DNA of 64,000 nucleotides from Burkholderiaceae bacterium. GTDB lineage: Bacteria > Pseudomonadota > Gammaproteobacteria > Burkholderiales > Burkholderiaceae_C. The notes beneath the pieces are model-generated. The model was not told the DNA's origin. It saw nothing but the letters and a program-made list of their open reading frames with translations, and made no database searches. How positions within the stretch are numbered: the stretch's first letter is position 1; each line of letters starts with the position of its first letter. The position numbers and the translations under genes are program-made. The DNA is taken from assembly GCA_017856435.1 (NCBI GenBank), contig JAFMFB010000007.1, positions 1 through 64,000 of the forward strand, given 5' to 3'. Shown one piece after another: positions 48,369-59,606 of the stretch.

Positions 48369-48425
48369 ATCAGGTACTCCAAAGTTAGACAGTCCAGAAG
48401 ATTCAGAAAATCAAATCAATGCACT

Positions 48426-49157
48426 TCAGCACTTGATTCCAACATGCAATGCCACAACCCCGCCACTCATGTTGTGAAAATCCACATGGTTGAATCCGGA
48501 TTTCTTCATCAAAGCCTTCAGCTCTTCCTGACCCGGGTGCATCCGGATCGACTCAGCCAGGTAGCGGTAACTGTCTGCGTCTCCCGCCACCCACTGGCCC
48601 AGCCGTGGCAGGACCTTGAAAGAGTACCAGTCGTAAATTTTTTCAAGCGGGGGGATGACCTTGGAAAACTCAAGCACCAGCAAGCGACCGCCCGGCCTGA
48701 GAACCCGGCACATTTCTGCCAGGGCCATGTCCTTGTGCGTCATGTTGCGCAGCCCAAAAGCGACACTGACCAGATCAAAGTGACCGGGCTGGAAAGGGAG
48801 TCTTTCAGCGTCACACACCACGGTGGGAAGTACTCGCCCGTCATCGATCAGGCGGTCTCGGCCAACCCGCAACATGGCCTCATTGATGTCGGTATGAACC
48901 ACCTGCCCGGTTGTCCCCACCTTGCGGGCAAAGGCCAGGGCCAGGTCCCCCGTGCCACCGGCAATGTCCAGAACGCGGTCACCCTCTTTCAGGTTGGCGA
49001 CCATGACGGTGTAAGCCTTCCAGGCACGGTGCATGCCAACCGACATGAGATCGTTCATCAGGTCATATTTGGAGGCAACCGAATCAAAGACGCCGCGTAC
49101 CCGACGCGCTTTCAGGTCCTCATCGACCGATTCAAAGCCGAAATGAGTTTTGCTCAT
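48426..49157 (-). CDS. ubiE: demethylmenaquinone/2-methoxy-6-polyprenylbenzoquinol methyltransferase UbiE
   Basis: [79 protein letters not shown]. Confidence 0.97.
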   Translation of the reverse strand: MSKTHFGFESVDEDLKARRVRGVFDSVASKYDLMNDLMSVGMHRAWKAYTVMVANLKEGDRVLDIAGGTGDLALAFARKVGTTGQVVHTDINEAMLRVGRDRLIDDGRVLPTVVCDAERLPFQPGHFDLVSVAFGLRNMTHKDMALAEMCRVLRPGGRLLVLEFSKVIPPLEKIYDWYSFKVLPRLGQWVAGDADSYRYLAESIRMHPGQEELKALMKKSGFNHVDFHNMSGGVVALHVGIKC

Positions 49158-49178
49158 CGGCGATTTATGCGAATGCCA

Positions 49179-49592
49179 TCAGTGATTTCCGCAGGCATGC
49201 CCCGCCTTTTCTGGCATGGGGGCATCACGATCAACACCGGCCGCCTGTAGCCTTGCCTGGTAGTCAGCCCATAACTGCTCCTGCTCGGAGCCCAGGAAGT
49301 ACAAATACTCCCAGGAGAAGATGCCGCTGTCGTGACCGTCGGAAAAGGTCGGCTGCACCGCATAGTTGCCCACGGGTTCCAGGGCGTTGATGTCCACCTC
49401 GCGCTTGCCCGTCTGCAGGGTCTCCTGCCCGGGTCCGTGCCCCTGCACTTCTGCCGATGGGGAATAGACGCGCATCAGTTCGAACGGGATCAGAAACCGT
49501 GCACCATCAGAAAAACTGATTTCAAGCCGGCGCGACTTGCTGTGAACCGTGAGATCTTCAGGTGTAGGCTTATTGGATTGCGGAGCTGACAT
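49179..49592 (-). CDS. DUF971 domain-containing protein
   Basis: LTVHSKSRRLEISFSDGARFLIPFELMRVYSPSAEVQGHG, VGNYAVQPTFSDGHDSGIFSWEYLYFLG. Confidence 0.93.
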   Translation of the reverse strand: MSAPQSNKPTPEDLTVHSKSRRLEISFSDGARFLIPFELMRVYSPSAEVQGHGPGQETLQTGKREVDINALEPVGNYAVQPTFSDGHDSGIFSWEYLYFLGSEQEQLWADYQARLQAAGVDRDAPMPEKAGHACGNH

Positions 49593-49619
49593 GGTGATAC
49601 CTCGTTGAATTCAGTCTGT

Positions 49620-52600
49620 TTATACCAGCACGCGCTCGATGCCGCCGGTGTTGGCAGCTGCGACATAGTCTGGCAGCCAGTGCTCACCCAGCAACTGGTG
49701 CGCCATCTCGACCACAATATAGTCAGCCTGCAGCAAGCCGTTGGACAAATCATCCTGGTACCGGTTCAGGCCCTGCAGGCAACTTGGGCAGCTGGTCAGG
49801 ATTTTCAGATTCGCGGTCTTTTGCAGCCGACCCGAGGCTCTCAACTGGGACTCCGCCCTGCGCAACTCCTCCTGCTTGCGAAAGCGGACCTGGGTTGAAA
49901 CATCCGGCCTGGTTACCCCCAAAGTGCCTGACTCACCACAGCATCGCTCGCTCAACATCACCTGGTCACCCACCAAGGCACGGACGGTTTTCATTGGGGC
50001 CTGCCGTTTCAGCGGGCTGTGGCAGGGATCATGGTAAAGGTAGCTTGAGTCAGTGCCAGATAGGCTGATCCCTCGTTCAAGCAGGAATTCATGGATGTCC
50101 AGGATGCGCGAACCCGGAAAGATTTCCTCGAATTTATAGCCTTGCAGCTGGTCAAGGCAAGTGCCGCAACTCACGACAACTGTCTTGATGTCCAGGTAGT
50201 TGAGGGTATTGGCAACCCGATGAAACAGCACCCGGTTGTCAGTGATCATCTTCTCGGCCCGATCAAACTGCCCACTGCCCCTTTGTGGGTAACCGCAACA
50301 GAGATACCCCGGGGGCAACACGGTCTGCACACCGGCATGCCAAAGCATGGCCTGGGTCGCCAGCCCCACCTGGCTGAACAGGCGCTCCGAACCACAGCCA
50401 GGAAAATAAAACACCGCATCACTGTCGGCTGTCGTGCTCACCGGGTTACGAATGATGGGGACATAGTTGCGGTCCTCAATGTCCAATAGGGCCCGCGCCG
50501 TCTTCTTGGGCAGGCCACCCGGCATCTTTTTGTTGATGAAGTGAATCACCTGCTCCTTGAGAGGGGCGGGTCCAACGCTGGCAGGAGGGCTGGCCGTCTG
50601 GCGCCGAGCGGCCACGCGAAGTACCCGGTTGGCAAGGCGTTGCAGCTTGAAGCCAAGACCCGTCATGACAGAGCGCATCAGCTTGATGGACTCGGGTCGG
50701 GTGGCGTTGAGAAAAGCCATCGCCGCAGCCTGCCCCGGACGCCAACTCTTTCGCCCCATCTTGCGCAACAGGTTACGCATGTTCATGGAAACATCGCCAA
50801 AATCGATTTTCACGGGGCAGGGCGAGAGGCACTTGTGGCAGACCGTGCAATGGTCAGCCACATCTTCAAATTCCTGCCAGTGCCGAATTGAGATGCCGCG
50901 GCGGGTCTGCTCCTCGTACAGAAACGCCTCGACCAGCAAGGAAGTGGCCAGGATCTTGTTGCGCGGGCTGTAGAGCAGATTGGCGCGTGGCACATGGGTG
51001 GCGCATTCAGGCTTGCACTTGCCGCAACGAAGACAATCCTTCACGCTGTCAGCGATCGCACCGATATCACTCTGCTGCATGATCAGGGATTCATGCCCCA
51101 TCAGGCCAAAGCTGGGGGTGTAGGCCTGACTCAGGTCAGCTGCTGCGTGCAGCCCTGGTTGCTGGCGCAACAACTTACCCTTGTTGAAACGGCCCTGCGG
51201 GTCAATCCGCTGCTTGTAATCGGCAAAGGGCCTGAGTTCCGTGTCGCTGAGGAATTCAAGCTTGGTGATTCCAATGCCATGCTCGCCAGAGATCACCCCG
51301 TCCAGGGAACGGGCCAAGGCCATGATGCGTCTGACCGCTTCATGCGCCGTCTGCAGCATCTCATAATCGTCGCTGTTGACCGGAATGTTGGTGTGGACGT
51401 TGCCATCGCCGGCATGCATGTGCAGGGCAACCCAGACGCGCCCTTTGAGCACCTGTTGATGAATCCGTTCACATTCGATCAGAATCGGGGCCAGGGCATC
51501 ACCAGCAAAGAGTTTTGCCAGTGGGGCCTGCAACTGGGTTTTCCAACTCGCCCTCAGGGTGTGGTCCTGCAATTGCTCAAACATCAGATCCAGCTGGCTC
51601 AGCCAGCTCTGCCACTGCAGCCTGACTTCACGCACCAACACCAGCGCCTGGGATACCCGCTCGCCCAGAAGTTCTGTGGCAGGCAACTCACCCGCCAACA
51701 GCCATTTGTTTTGAATCAAATCACGACTGTCTAGGAAATTTTCAAGCCGGTCGCATAGCGCAATCTTGTTGCGCAGGCTCAACTCGATGTTGATGCGCTC
51801 AATGCCATCGGTGTACTCGGCCATGCGTGGCAGGGGGATCACCACATCCTCATTGATCTTGAATGCGTTGGTGTGCCTGCTGATGGCCGCTGTGCGCTTG
51901 CGATCAAGCCAGAATTTCTTGCGGGCCTCCTCGCTGACCGCGACAAAACCCTCGCCGTTGCGCGAATTCGCAATGCGCACCACCTCGCTGGTGGCTCGCG
52001 CCACTTCGTCTGAATCATCGCCGACGATGTCGCCAATCAGCACCATCTTGGGCAGACCGCCACGCTTGCTTTTGGTGACATAGCCCACCGCCTTGAGATA
52101 GCGCTGGTCAAGATGCTCCAGCCCTGCCAACAAAACGCCCTGTCCCGCAGGTTCACCAGGGGGGTGGGTACTGCGCTTTTGTTGCGCAAACATGAAATCC
52201 TTGATCTCGACGATGCTGGGCACCGCTTCCCGCGCATGACCAAAGAATTCAAGGCAGACCGTCCTGGTGTGGCTGGGCATGCGATGCACCACCCAGCGGG
52301 CGCTGGTGATCAGGCCGTCACACCCCTCTTTTTGCACGCCGGGCAAACCACTCAGAAACTTGTCGGTGACATCCTTGCCCAGACCGACCTTGCGGAATCT
52401 GGAACCTGGGATATCCAGACGTTCGGTTTTGTTCAGGGTTTTGCCGTCCGCTCCAAAATAGTTCAATTCGAAACTGGCAAGCTCAGCATCATGAATCTTT
52501 CCCAGGTTGTGGTTCAGTCGAGTGACTTCAAGCCACTGGGCATCGGGCGTCACCATGCGCCAGCTGGCCAGGTTGTCCAGCGCAGTGCCCCACAGGACTG

Positions 52601-53531
52601 CCTTTTTGCCACCTGCGTTCATTGCAATATTGCCGCCCACACACGAGGCTTCAGCCGAGGTGGGGTCGACTGCAAAAACCAGATTGGCCCGCTCGGCCGC
52701 ATCGGCGACCCGTTGGGTGACCACCCCGGCCTCGGTCCAGAGGGTTGGAACCGGCCGATCCAGGCCGGGCAGCTGTACCCATTGCACCTCCGTCATGGCT
52801 TCCAGCTTTTCGGTGTTGATTACCGCACTCTTCCAATGCAGCGGTACCGCCCCGCCGGTGTAGCCGGTGCCACCACCCCGGGGAATGATGGTCAGTCCCA
52901 AGTCGATGCAGCCTTGCACCAGTCCTGCCATTTCAGTCTCATTGTCTGGGGTGAGCACGACAAAGGGGTACTCGACCCGCCAGTCTGTGGCATCAGTCAC
53001 ATGCGATACGCGCGACAGTCCATCAAACTTCACGTTGTCCCTGGCAGTCAGGCGTGACAAGGTGCGCATCACACGCCGGCGCAGATCAGCCATCTCCATA
53101 AAGGAGCGGTCAAATTCCTGCACCGCCAGCTCGGCCGCCGCCAATAAATCCACGACCATTGCGTCGCGCGACAGGTCGTCCTCGGGGCTACGACGCTTGT
53201 GAATTTCAGCCAGACGGTGATGCATGGCCTGCACCAGAAGCATCCGACGCTTGGGATTGTCCAGAAGATCGTCCTGCAGGTAGGGATTGCGCTGGACGAC
53301 CCAGATGTCGCCAAGCACCTCATACAACATGCGGGCCGACCGTCCGGTTCGACGTTCCTGTCGCAATTGAAAAAGCGTTGTCCAGGCCTGACTGCCCAGC
53401 AAACGGATGACAATTTCCCGGTCTGAAAACGAGGTGTAGTTGTAGGGAATTTCCCGGATGCGCTCAGGCTTCTGGCCGGGCATTTCCTGCCCGGCAGCGT
53501 CGGCCCTTTGATCCGGCAGCGTCGTGTTATC
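49620..53531 (-). CDS. large FAD-linked oxidase fused to 4Fe-4S / CCG-domain iron-sulfur protein (D-2-hydroxyacid dehydrogenase-like)
   Basis: FAD-binding [20 protein letters not shown] oxidase C-term [30 protein letters not shown] and [21 protein letters not shown] motifs [14 protein letters not shown] and [11 protein letters not shown]. Confidence 0.92.
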   Translation of the reverse strand, partial: DNTTLPDQRADAAGQEMPGQKPERIREIPYNYTSFSDREIVIRLLGSQAWTTLFQLRQERRTGRSARMLYEVLGDIWVVQRNPYLQDDLLDNPKRRMLLVQAMHHRLAEIHKRRSPEDDLSRDAMVVDLLAAAELAVQEFDRSFMEMADLRRRVMRTLSRLTARDNVKFDGLSRVSHVTDATDWRVEYPFVVLTPDNETEMAGLVQGCIDLGLTIIPRGGGTGYTGGAVPLHWKSAVINTEKLEAMTEVQWVQLPGLDRPVPTLWTEAGVVTQRVADAAERANLVFAVDPTSAEASCVGGNIAMNAGGKKAVLWGTALDNLASWRMVTPDAQWLEVTRLNHNLGKIHDAELASFELNYFGADGKTLNKTERLDIPGSRFRKVGLGKDVTDKFLSGLPGVQKEGCDGLITSARWVVHRMPSHTRTVCLEFFGHAREAVPSIVEIKDFMFAQQKRSTHPPGEPAGQGVLLAGLEHLDQRYLKAVGYVTKSKRGGLPKMVLIGDIVGDDSDEVARATSEVVRIANSRNGEGFVAVSEEARKKFWLDRKRTAAISRHTNAFKINEDVVIPLPRMAEYTDGIERINIELSLRNKIALCDRLENFLDSRDLIQNKWLLAGELPATELLGERVSQALVLVREVRLQWQSWLSQLDLMFEQLQDHTLRASWKTQLQAPLAKLFAGDALAPILIECERIHQQVLKGRVWVALHMHAGDGNVHTNIPVNSDDYEMLQTAHEAVRRIMALARSLDGVISGEHGIGITKLEFLSDTELRPFADYKQRIDPQGRFNKGKLLRQQPGLHAAADLSQAYTPSFGLMGHESLIMQQSDIGAIADSVKDCLRCGKCKPECATHVPRANLLYSPRNKILATSLLVEAFLYEEQTRRGISIRHWQEFEDVADHCTVCHKCLSPCPVKIDFGDVSMNMRNLLRKMGRKSWRPGQAAAMAFLNATRPESIKLMRSVMTGLGFKLQRLANRVLRVAARRQTASPPASVGPAPLKEQVIHFINKKMPGGLPKKTARALLDIEDRNYVPIIRNPVSTTADSDAVFYFPGCGSERLFSQVGLATQAMLWHAGVQTVLPPGYLCCGYPQRGSGQFDRAEKMITDNRVLFHRVANTLNYLDIKTVVVSCGTCLDQLQGYKFEEIFPGSRILDIHEFLLERGISLSGTDSSYLYHDPCHSPLKRQAPMKTVRALVGDQVMLSERCCGESGTLGVTRPDVSTQVRFRKQEELRRAESQLRASGRLQKTANLKILTSCPSCLQGLNRYQDDLSNGLLQADYIVVEMAHQLLGEHWLPDYVAAANTGGIERVLV

Positions 53532-53655
53532 CATGAATTCCAGCAAGACGGCCATCAGTTGGCCCAGAGTAGTGGAGCGATATTACCCCAGCACCCTGTC
53601 GCTTCAGCCCGGTCGGGTTGAGGCTCCTGGCCTTGCGGGCTTAGGCGACAAGGGT

Positions 53656-53931
53656 TCAGCGCCAGGCCCGAAGCAGCAGCCACTGTGATGAAGCCATCGC
53701 CAGGACAAGGGCGCCGTAAGCGGTCATCTTGCCGTCCCGGCCCATCAGCCAAAAACCCAGGGCCAGGGTGATGACACCAACTAGCGCATTGATGGCCACC
53801 TGAACCCACCAACTGGGCGATCCTCTTTGATGGCGCCGCATCAGCCGTCCGGTCAACGGCATCAGCAATGCAAGGACCAAAGCAGGCGCAACAAAATTTA
53901 GAAAATGAATCGAAATATCCAGAAAATCCAT
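53656..53931 (-). CDS. small membrane protein of unknown function
   Basis: MDFLDISIHFLNFVAPALVLALLMPLTGRLMRR...; three hydrophobic segments, plausible start. Confidence 0.6.
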   Translation of the reverse strand: MDFLDISIHFLNFVAPALVLALLMPLTGRLMRRHQRGSPSWWVQVAINALVGVITLALGFWLMGRDGKMTAYGALVLAMASSQWLLLRAWR

Positions 53932-54014
53932 GTCGGTCTCGTGGGGATCAGCGGCAAGTGCCTGATTCAATTCAAAATTTTATAATCAGCTTCTTTTTGA
54001 ACCAATAACACCAT

Positions 54015-55286
54015 ATGGCAGTCTGGGCCTTAGGCATCAACCACACCACCGCGCCGCTTGACTTGCGCGGTCGGTTTGCGTTCGCCCTCGACCAGATCGG
54101 ACCGTCCCTGCAGGCCTTGCGCCAGGCCCTGAACCAACCCCCAGAGGCAGCCATCCTGTCCACCTGCAACCGCACCGAGATTTATTGTGCCGGGCAAACC
54201 CTTGAAATTGCGCCCACCCTGAATTGGTTGGCCCATTGTGGTGGCGTAACGGCCGATGAGCTACGTAGCCACACCTATGCGCTTGAATCTGGCCAGGCAG
54301 CCCGCCATGCCTTTCGGGTGGCTAGCGGGCTTGACTCCATGGTCCTGGGGGAGCCCCAGATACTGGGCCAGATGAAAGACGCTGTGCGGGTGGCCGAGCA
54401 GGCAGGCGCCCTGGGCAGCACCCTCAACCAACTGTTTCAGCGCAGTTTTGCCGTGGCTAAGGAAGTTCGCAGCACCACAGAAATCGGTAGCCACTCGATC
54501 AGCATGGCAGCCGCGGCCGTTCGACTTGCGGGCAAATTATTTGAAGACCTGCATGAGGTTCGCATCCTGTTTGTCGGCGCTGGCGAGATGATTGAAATGG
54601 CCGGCACCCACTTCGCTGCAAAAAACCCCAAGGCCATGGCCATCGCCAACCGCAGCCTGGATCGGGGCGAAAAGCTGGCTGCCCGTTTTGGTGCTGAAGC
54701 GATGCGGCTGGCCGATTTGCCCGACCGTCTGCATGAATTCGATGTGGTGATCAGTTGCACTGCCAGCACCCTGCCGCTGATCGGCCTGGGCGCCGTCGAG
54801 CGGGCCCTGAAGACGCGCAAGCACCGCCCGATGTTCATGGTGGACCTGGCCGTGCCGCGCGATATTGAGCCCCAGGTGAAAGACCTGCCGGATGTCTACC
54901 TCTACACGGTCGATGACCTGGCCAAGGTGGTGCAAACCGGGCAGGCGAGCCGACAGGCCGCCGTGGCCCAGGCCGAAGTCATCATCGATGCCGGCGTGCA
55001 GAACTTCATGCACTGGATGGACCAGCGTGATCCGCGTACTGGCATCGTGCCCCTGATCCAGCAACTCAACAGCCAGACGGATGAATGGCGTGCCACCGAG
55101 ATGGCACGCGCGCGCAAAGCGCTGGCTCGGGGTGATTCGATGGATTCGGTCCTGGAGGCCTTATCGCGCGGACTCACCCAAAAATTGCTGCACGGCGCCC
55201 TGGCCGAACTCCATGCCGGCGATGCGCAATCGCGTGAGCGCGCCAGCCACGCCATCCAGCAATTTTTCCTGCGCAAGGAAAGGTAA
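54015..55286 (+). CDS. hemA: glutamyl-tRNA reductase
   Basis: [58 protein letters not shown]. Confidence 0.97.
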   Translation: MAVWALGINHTTAPLDLRGRFAFALDQIGPSLQALRQALNQPPEAAILSTCNRTEIYCAGQTLEIAPTLNWLAHCGGVTADELRSHTYALESGQAARHAFRVASGLDSMVLGEPQILGQMKDAVRVAEQAGALGSTLNQLFQRSFAVAKEVRSTTEIGSHSISMAAAAVRLAGKLFEDLHEVRILFVGAGEMIEMAGTHFAAKNPKAMAIANRSLDRGEKLAARFGAEAMRLADLPDRLHEFDVVISCTASTLPLIGLGAVERALKTRKHRPMFMVDLAVPRDIEPQVKDLPDVYLYTVDDLAKVVQTGQASRQAAVAQAEVIIDAGVQNFMHWMDQRDPRTGIVPLIQQLNSQTDEWRATEMARARKALARGDSMDSVLEALSRGLTQKLLHGALAELHAGDAQSRERASHAIQQFFLRKER

Positions 55287-55372
55287 TGGCTCGGCCACCG
55301 ACGCCCATTGCGTGCAGCGCCCATGGCGCGGCTACTGACGCACCTGACTGCAACCGTTGCGCCTGGCATTAG

Positions 55373-55388
55373 CTGGCCTGAAGGCCAG
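55373..55388. other. hairpin CTGGCC-TGAA-GGCCAG between hemA and prfA
   Basis: Perfect 6-bp stem with 4-nt loop; no following T-tract. Confidence 0.3.
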
Positions 55389-55441
55389 TACCCCCGCTTG
55401 ACGACACCCTGTTTCAGGAGATCACTGCTCCTGCCCAATTG

Positions 55442-56527
55442 ATGAAGCCATTTCTACGACAACAACTCGAACGCTATGTCCAGCGGCTGGAAGAGCTCAA
55501 TTTCCTGCTCTCGCGAGAAGACATCATGGCCAACATGACGCAGTTTCTCGCCCTCTCCCGGGAGCACAACGAGGTCAGCGCCGTAGCCGGGCGCTTCGAG
55601 CGATTCAAGCAGCGCGAGGCTGATCTGGCAGGCGCCCGTGACATGCTGGGCGACCCGGACATGGCCAGCATGGCGCAGGAGGAGATCGACAGTGCCGGGG
55701 CTGAACTGACGCAGTTGGAGGACGAGTTGCAACGCATGCTGCTGCCCAAGGATCCGGAGGACGCACGCAACGCCTTTCTGGAAATTCGCGCCGGCACTGG
55801 CGGCGATGAATCGGCCTTGTTTGCCGGTGACCTGCTGCGTATGTATACCCGTTATGCCGACAAACGGGGTTGGAAAACCGAACTGATGAGCGAGTCGCCC
55901 AGCGAGCTTGGTGGTTACAAGGAGGTGGTTTTGCGGATCGAAGGCGACCACGTCTATGGCGACCTGCGTTTTGAATCGGGGGGCCACCGCGTACAACGAG
56001 TTCCCACCACCGAGACGCAGGGACGCATTCACACCAGCGCCTGCACCGTGGCCGTTCTGGCCGAGCCGGATGAGGCCCAGGCGGTGCAAATCAACCCGGC
56101 CGATCTGCGCATCGATACCTTTCGCGCCAGTGGCGCCGGCGGCCAGCACATCAACAAGACCGATTCGGCGGTGCGGGTGACCCACATTCCCACAGGCATC
56201 GTCGCCGAATGCCAGGATGACCGAAGCCAGCACCGCAACAAGGCCAAGGCCCTGCAGGTGCTGGCTGCCCGGCTGCAGGAAAAAGAGCGCAGCGAACGCG
56301 CTGCCAAGGATGCGGCGCTGCGCAAGGGCCTGATCGGCAGTGGTGACCGCAGCGACCGCATCCGAACCTACAACTTTCCCCAGGGTCGGCTGACCGATCA
56401 CCGCATCAACCTCACCTTGTACAAGTTGTCCTTCATCATGGAAGGCGATCTGGATGAAGTGGTCCAGGCCCTGCGCCACGCCCGCGAGGCCGAGCAATTG
56501 GCCGAGCTTGAAATCAGCGCCGCCTAG
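55442..56527 (+). CDS. prfA: peptide chain release factor 1
   Basis: [70 protein letters not shown] (GGQ motif). Confidence 0.97.
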   Translation: MKPFLRQQLERYVQRLEELNFLLSREDIMANMTQFLALSREHNEVSAVAGRFERFKQREADLAGARDMLGDPDMASMAQEEIDSAGAELTQLEDELQRMLLPKDPEDARNAFLEIRAGTGGDESALFAGDLLRMYTRYADKRGWKTELMSESPSELGGYKEVVLRIEGDHVYGDLRFESGGHRVQRVPTTETQGRIHTSACTVAVLAEPDEAQAVQINPADLRIDTFRASGAGGQHINKTDSAVRVTHIPTGIVAECQDDRSQHRNKAKALQVLAARLQEKERSERAAKDAALRKGLIGSGDRSDRIRTYNFPQGRLTDHRINLTLYKLSFIMEGDLDEVVQALRHAREAEQLAELEISAA

Positions 56528-56531
56528 ACCG

Positions 56532-57359
56532 ATGGAAATCCGCCAGGCGCTTCAATCGATCATCTCCACATTCGGGCTGGACCGGCTGGATGCGCAATGC
56601 CTGCTTCTGCATACGCTGGGACGACCGGCCAGTGACCGGGCCTGGCTGCTGGCCCATGACACAGAGGTTCTGGCTCCTGTCTTGTCCTCACAGTTCATCA
56701 CTTTGGCCCAGCGTCGGGCCAGCGGCGTTCCCCTGTCCTACCTGACCGGTGAGCGCGAGTTCTATGGCCTGAGCCTTCAGGTGGATGAACGCGTGCTTGA
56801 CCCAAGAGCGGATACCGAAACCCTGGTGGATTGGGCGCTTGAACTACTGCCGCAACTACCACCTCAGCCAAAAGTCATTGACCTGGGTACTGGCAGTGGC
56901 GCCATCGCGCTGGCGATCAAATTTTCTTTTGCGCCGGCACAGGTCAAAGCCCTGGACACCAGCCTTGCGGCCCTCGCTGTTGCCCGCGAGAATGCAAAGC
57001 GACTCAGGCTGGACCTTCAATTCCTACATGGCAACTGGCTGGAAGGGCTTGACGATCAATTCAATCTCATCGTCTCCAACCCGCCCTATATTGCGGAAAA
57101 CGACCCCCACCTGAGCCAGCTTGGCTATGAACCCAGTCTGGCTCTGAGCAGCGGGGCCGATGGGCTGGACGCTATCCGCACCCTGCTTGAACAGGCCCCG
57201 TCTCGCTTGGCAACTTCGGGCTGGCTGATTCTGGAACATGGCTGGGATCAGGCGGCCACTGTGCGTCACCTGTTGCAGCAGACGGGTTTCAGCCAGGTTC
57301 AATCGCGCCGGGATCTGGCCGGGATTGAGCGGTGTAGCGCCGGCTGCTGGGCCGGTTGA
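56532..57359 (+). CDS. prmC: peptide chain release factor N5-glutamine methyltransferase
   Basis: RVLDPRADTETLVDWALELL, VIDLGTGSGAIALAIK, NLIVSNPPYIAENDPHL (NPPY). Confidence 0.95.
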   Translation: MEIRQALQSIISTFGLDRLDAQCLLLHTLGRPASDRAWLLAHDTEVLAPVLSSQFITLAQRRASGVPLSYLTGEREFYGLSLQVDERVLDPRADTETLVDWALELLPQLPPQPKVIDLGTGSGAIALAIKFSFAPAQVKALDTSLAALAVARENAKRLRLDLQFLHGNWLEGLDDQFNLIVSNPPYIAENDPHLSQLGYEPSLALSSGADGLDAIRTLLEQAPSRLATSGWLILEHGWDQAATVRHLLQQTGFSQVQSRRDLAGIERCSAGCWAG

Positions 57360-57376
57360 ACCAACGGCAGCGCGGG

Positions 57377-58114
57377 TCAGCGAGAAAACAGGCCCTTGAT
57401 CTTTTCGCCAGCCTTCTCCAAGGCGCCACCCACCGATTGGGTCAGGTTGTCAAAGCTGATGGCATGGCTCAACTTGCTCTTGAGCGCCTGCACGATCTCC
57501 TGCCCTAACTCGCCTGGTAGCAATCCGCCCTTGTTTTTGCCCAAGTTGCGCATCGTGATGTCCGGCAGATCGACCGATAGGGTCTTGCCCTGCAGAATTG
57601 GGGCGCTGGCCTCTGCTTTGACATTGAGCAACGATAACTCCTCAATGATCAGTTTTTTCCCGGACTGATCACCTGACTTAGTCTTGGCTTTCTGGCCGCT
57701 GTCGGCAGCAGCAAGATGGGCAGCGATGTTTTTCTGCAAGGCATCAAAGTTGGTCATTGCCTCACCCTTTTCGTAGATTACATCGGGCGACTTGATCAGA
57801 ATCTTGCGGATCACCAGCACATCCTGCGTGAGGCTGGCCATGTCGATAAGCAAGTCGATCTCACCCACCTCAAGCGCATACGGGGTCTTGAAGCCGGCCG
57901 GGTTTCCAAGATGCAAATTACGGATCACCGCCTGACCGTCCTTGACCTTCAATTCGACGGATCCCACCGAGACCTTGGCCTCGGTCATTTCCGAGCCATA
58001 TTTGACGATGGATGACTTGATCAGCGCATCCAGGTTGCCGCTGAGCCACCACAGAACTGCTCCCACCAAAACAAGCAAAGCAGCCAGGCCACCAAAGATT
58101 ATTTTTTTCATCAC
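57377..58114 (-). CDS. AsmA-like periplasmic/membrane-anchored protein
   Basis: N-terminal TM, then SIVKYGSEMTEAKVSVGSVELKVKDGQAVIRNLHLGNPAGFKTPYALEVGEIDLLIDMASL (AsmA-type repeat pattern). Confidence 0.65.
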   Translation of the reverse strand: MMKKIIFGGLAALLVLVGAVLWWLSGNLDALIKSSIVKYGSEMTEAKVSVGSVELKVKDGQAVIRNLHLGNPAGFKTPYALEVGEIDLLIDMASLTQDVLVIRKILIKSPDVIYEKGEAMTNFDALQKNIAAHLAAADSGQKAKTKSGDQSGKKLIIEELSLLNVKAEASAPILQGKTLSVDLPDITMRNLGKNKGGLLPGELGQEIVQALKSKLSHAISFDNLTQSVGGALEKAGEKIKGLFSR

Positions 58115-58147
58115 GCCTTACTACCTCCTAAAGCGTAGAAGTAGTGA

Positions 58148-58624
58148 TCAATGATGATGGCCATGGGCGCCATGCGCATGGCCGTGAGCAATCTCTTCTT
58201 CGGTTGCGGCGCGCACTTGCGTCACCGCGACATCCAGACGCAGCGCCTTGCCCGCCATTGGATGGTTGCCGTCCAGATGCACCACTGGCCCCTTGATCTT
58301 CACCACCGTGAAAAGATGGGTTTGTCCGTCCGGGCCCCGTCCCTCAAGCTGTCCTCCCACCTTGACACCGGGGGGAAACTCGGTTTTTGGAATAGTCTGG
58401 ACCAGGCTTTCATCCCGCTCGCCGAAGGCATCCGCCGGCGCCAGCGAGAGCGTCACCCGATACCCAGCTGCCTGGCCCTCCAGCGCCTCTTCCACCTTGG
58501 CAAAGGTGTTGCCATAGCCCCCATGCAGGTAGGCCGAGGGTTCTTTGCCATCTTCAAGCAGTTTGCCAGAGGCCTCCATAACCTTGTAACGCAAGGTGAC
58601 AACCGTGTTTTTTTCAATTTTCAT
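58148..58624 (-). CDS. slyD: FKBP-type peptidyl-prolyl cis-trans isomerase, SlyD-like
   Basis: VVTLRYKVMEASGKLLEDGKEPSAYLHGGYGNTFAKVEEALEGQAAG..., His-rich C-terminus HGHAHGAHGHHH. Confidence 0.9.
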   Translation of the reverse strand: MKIEKNTVVTLRYKVMEASGKLLEDGKEPSAYLHGGYGNTFAKVEEALEGQAAGYRVTLSLAPADAFGERDESLVQTIPKTEFPPGVKVGGQLEGRGPDGQTHLFTVVKIKGPVVHLDGNHPMAGKALRLDVAVTQVRAATEEEIAHGHAHGAHGHHH

Positions 58625-58695
58625 GATGGGGGGCGGCCAACGCGCACGGGCCAGAAGTGAAATAATGCGGCAATTAATTACCTAGGACTTAAAAA

Positions 58696-59013
58696 ATGAA
58701 TGATACCCAGCAACGCATCGATGATCTGGTCAAATCCAGCGAAGTCCTTCTGTTCATGAAGGGCAACGCTAGTTTTCCGATGTGTGGTTTTTCTGGCCGC
58801 GCAATTCAGATTCTCAAGGCCTGTGGCGTTGACCCCAAACAGCTCAAAACCGTCAATGTGCTGGAAGATGACGCGATTCGGCAAGGCATCAAGGAATACA
58901 GCAACTGGCCGACCATTCCGCAGTTGTATGTCAAGGGCGAGTTCATTGGTGGCTCAGACATCATGATGGAAATGTACGAAAGCGGCGAACTGCAAAAAGT
59001 TCTGAACGACTGA
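58696..59013 (+). CDS. grxD: Grx4 family monothiol glutaredoxin
   Basis: LFMKGNASFPMCGFSGRAIQIL, NWPTIPQLYVKGEFIGGSDIMMEMYESGEL. The active-site Cys is in FPMCGFS. Confidence 0.95.
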   Translation: MNDTQQRIDDLVKSSEVLLFMKGNASFPMCGFSGRAIQILKACGVDPKQLKTVNVLEDDAIRQGIKEYSNWPTIPQLYVKGEFIGGSDIMMEMYESGELQKVLND

Positions 59014-59027
59014 AAAAACCGAACAGA

Positions 59028-59606
59028 TCAAGGCGCGTTCAGGTCGCTGTCCTTGAAATATTTGGTTCCCTGAATGGTGGCTTGCAGAGCCAGGCCACTT
59101 TCCGTCAGTTGGTATAGCGTGACGCCAGGTGCCACCGTAATGGCGCCAGCCAGGGCGTCACCCTTGTTGCCTGACTTTGCCGCGGCATCGACCTGCGCAC
59201 TGGCCTCCCAACCCTGATTAATGAAGAAATCCAGCTTGTCGGGGCTGGCAAACACAAACACGCCTCGAAAATCCTTGACGCCCAGACCAAAGCCAAAGCC
59301 ACCGGACACCATCTTCATATAGACGTCCTTCCCGGTCTTGTTGTTGTGCGCCACACCGGAGCCGCCAGCGGCTGACAACAAAATGAGATTGATGCCCACA
59401 TTGCTGAACACCGCGTAGCCAGCAGCTTTCTGGATGGCAGCTTGTGCCTCCGGGTGAACCTTGTACAAGCGCGTCAGTGTTTCTCGACGCATTTTGTTGA
59501 TTTCGGCGCGTTTTTCATCGGCGCTGCTTGCCAGGGCCAGTTCGGTCAGGGCCCCCATCGCAAGAACTAGGGCCGTATTTCGCTGAAATATCCGACGATT
59601 CATCAT
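59028..59606 (-). CDS. YSC84-related lipid-binding/signal-peptide protein
   Basis: AIQKAAGYAVFSNVGINLILLSAAGGSGVAHNNKTGKDVYMKMVSGGFGFGLGVKDFRGVFVFASPDKLDFFINQGWEASAQVDAAAKSG. Confidence 0.88.
   Translation of the reverse strand: MMNRRIFQRNTALVLAMGALTELALASSADEKRAEINKMRRETLTRLYKVHPEAQAAIQKAAGYAVFSNVGINLILLSAAGGSGVAHNNKTGKDVYMKMVSGGFGFGLGVKDFRGVFVFASPDKLDFFINQGWEASAQVDAAAKSGNKGDALAGAITVAPGVTLYQLTESGLALQATIQGTKYFKDSDLNAP

Noticed and set aside
52113-53057. 314-aa plus-strand ORF
   Set aside because: Antisense of the FAD-linked oxidase, shadow ORF.
55287-55441. tRNA or sRNA in the hemA-prfA gap
   Set aside because: No cloverleaf or TpsiC-like sequence was found; only one short hairpin, listed with low confidence.
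55454-56497. 347-aa minus-strand ORF
   Set aside because: Antisense of prfA, shadow ORF.
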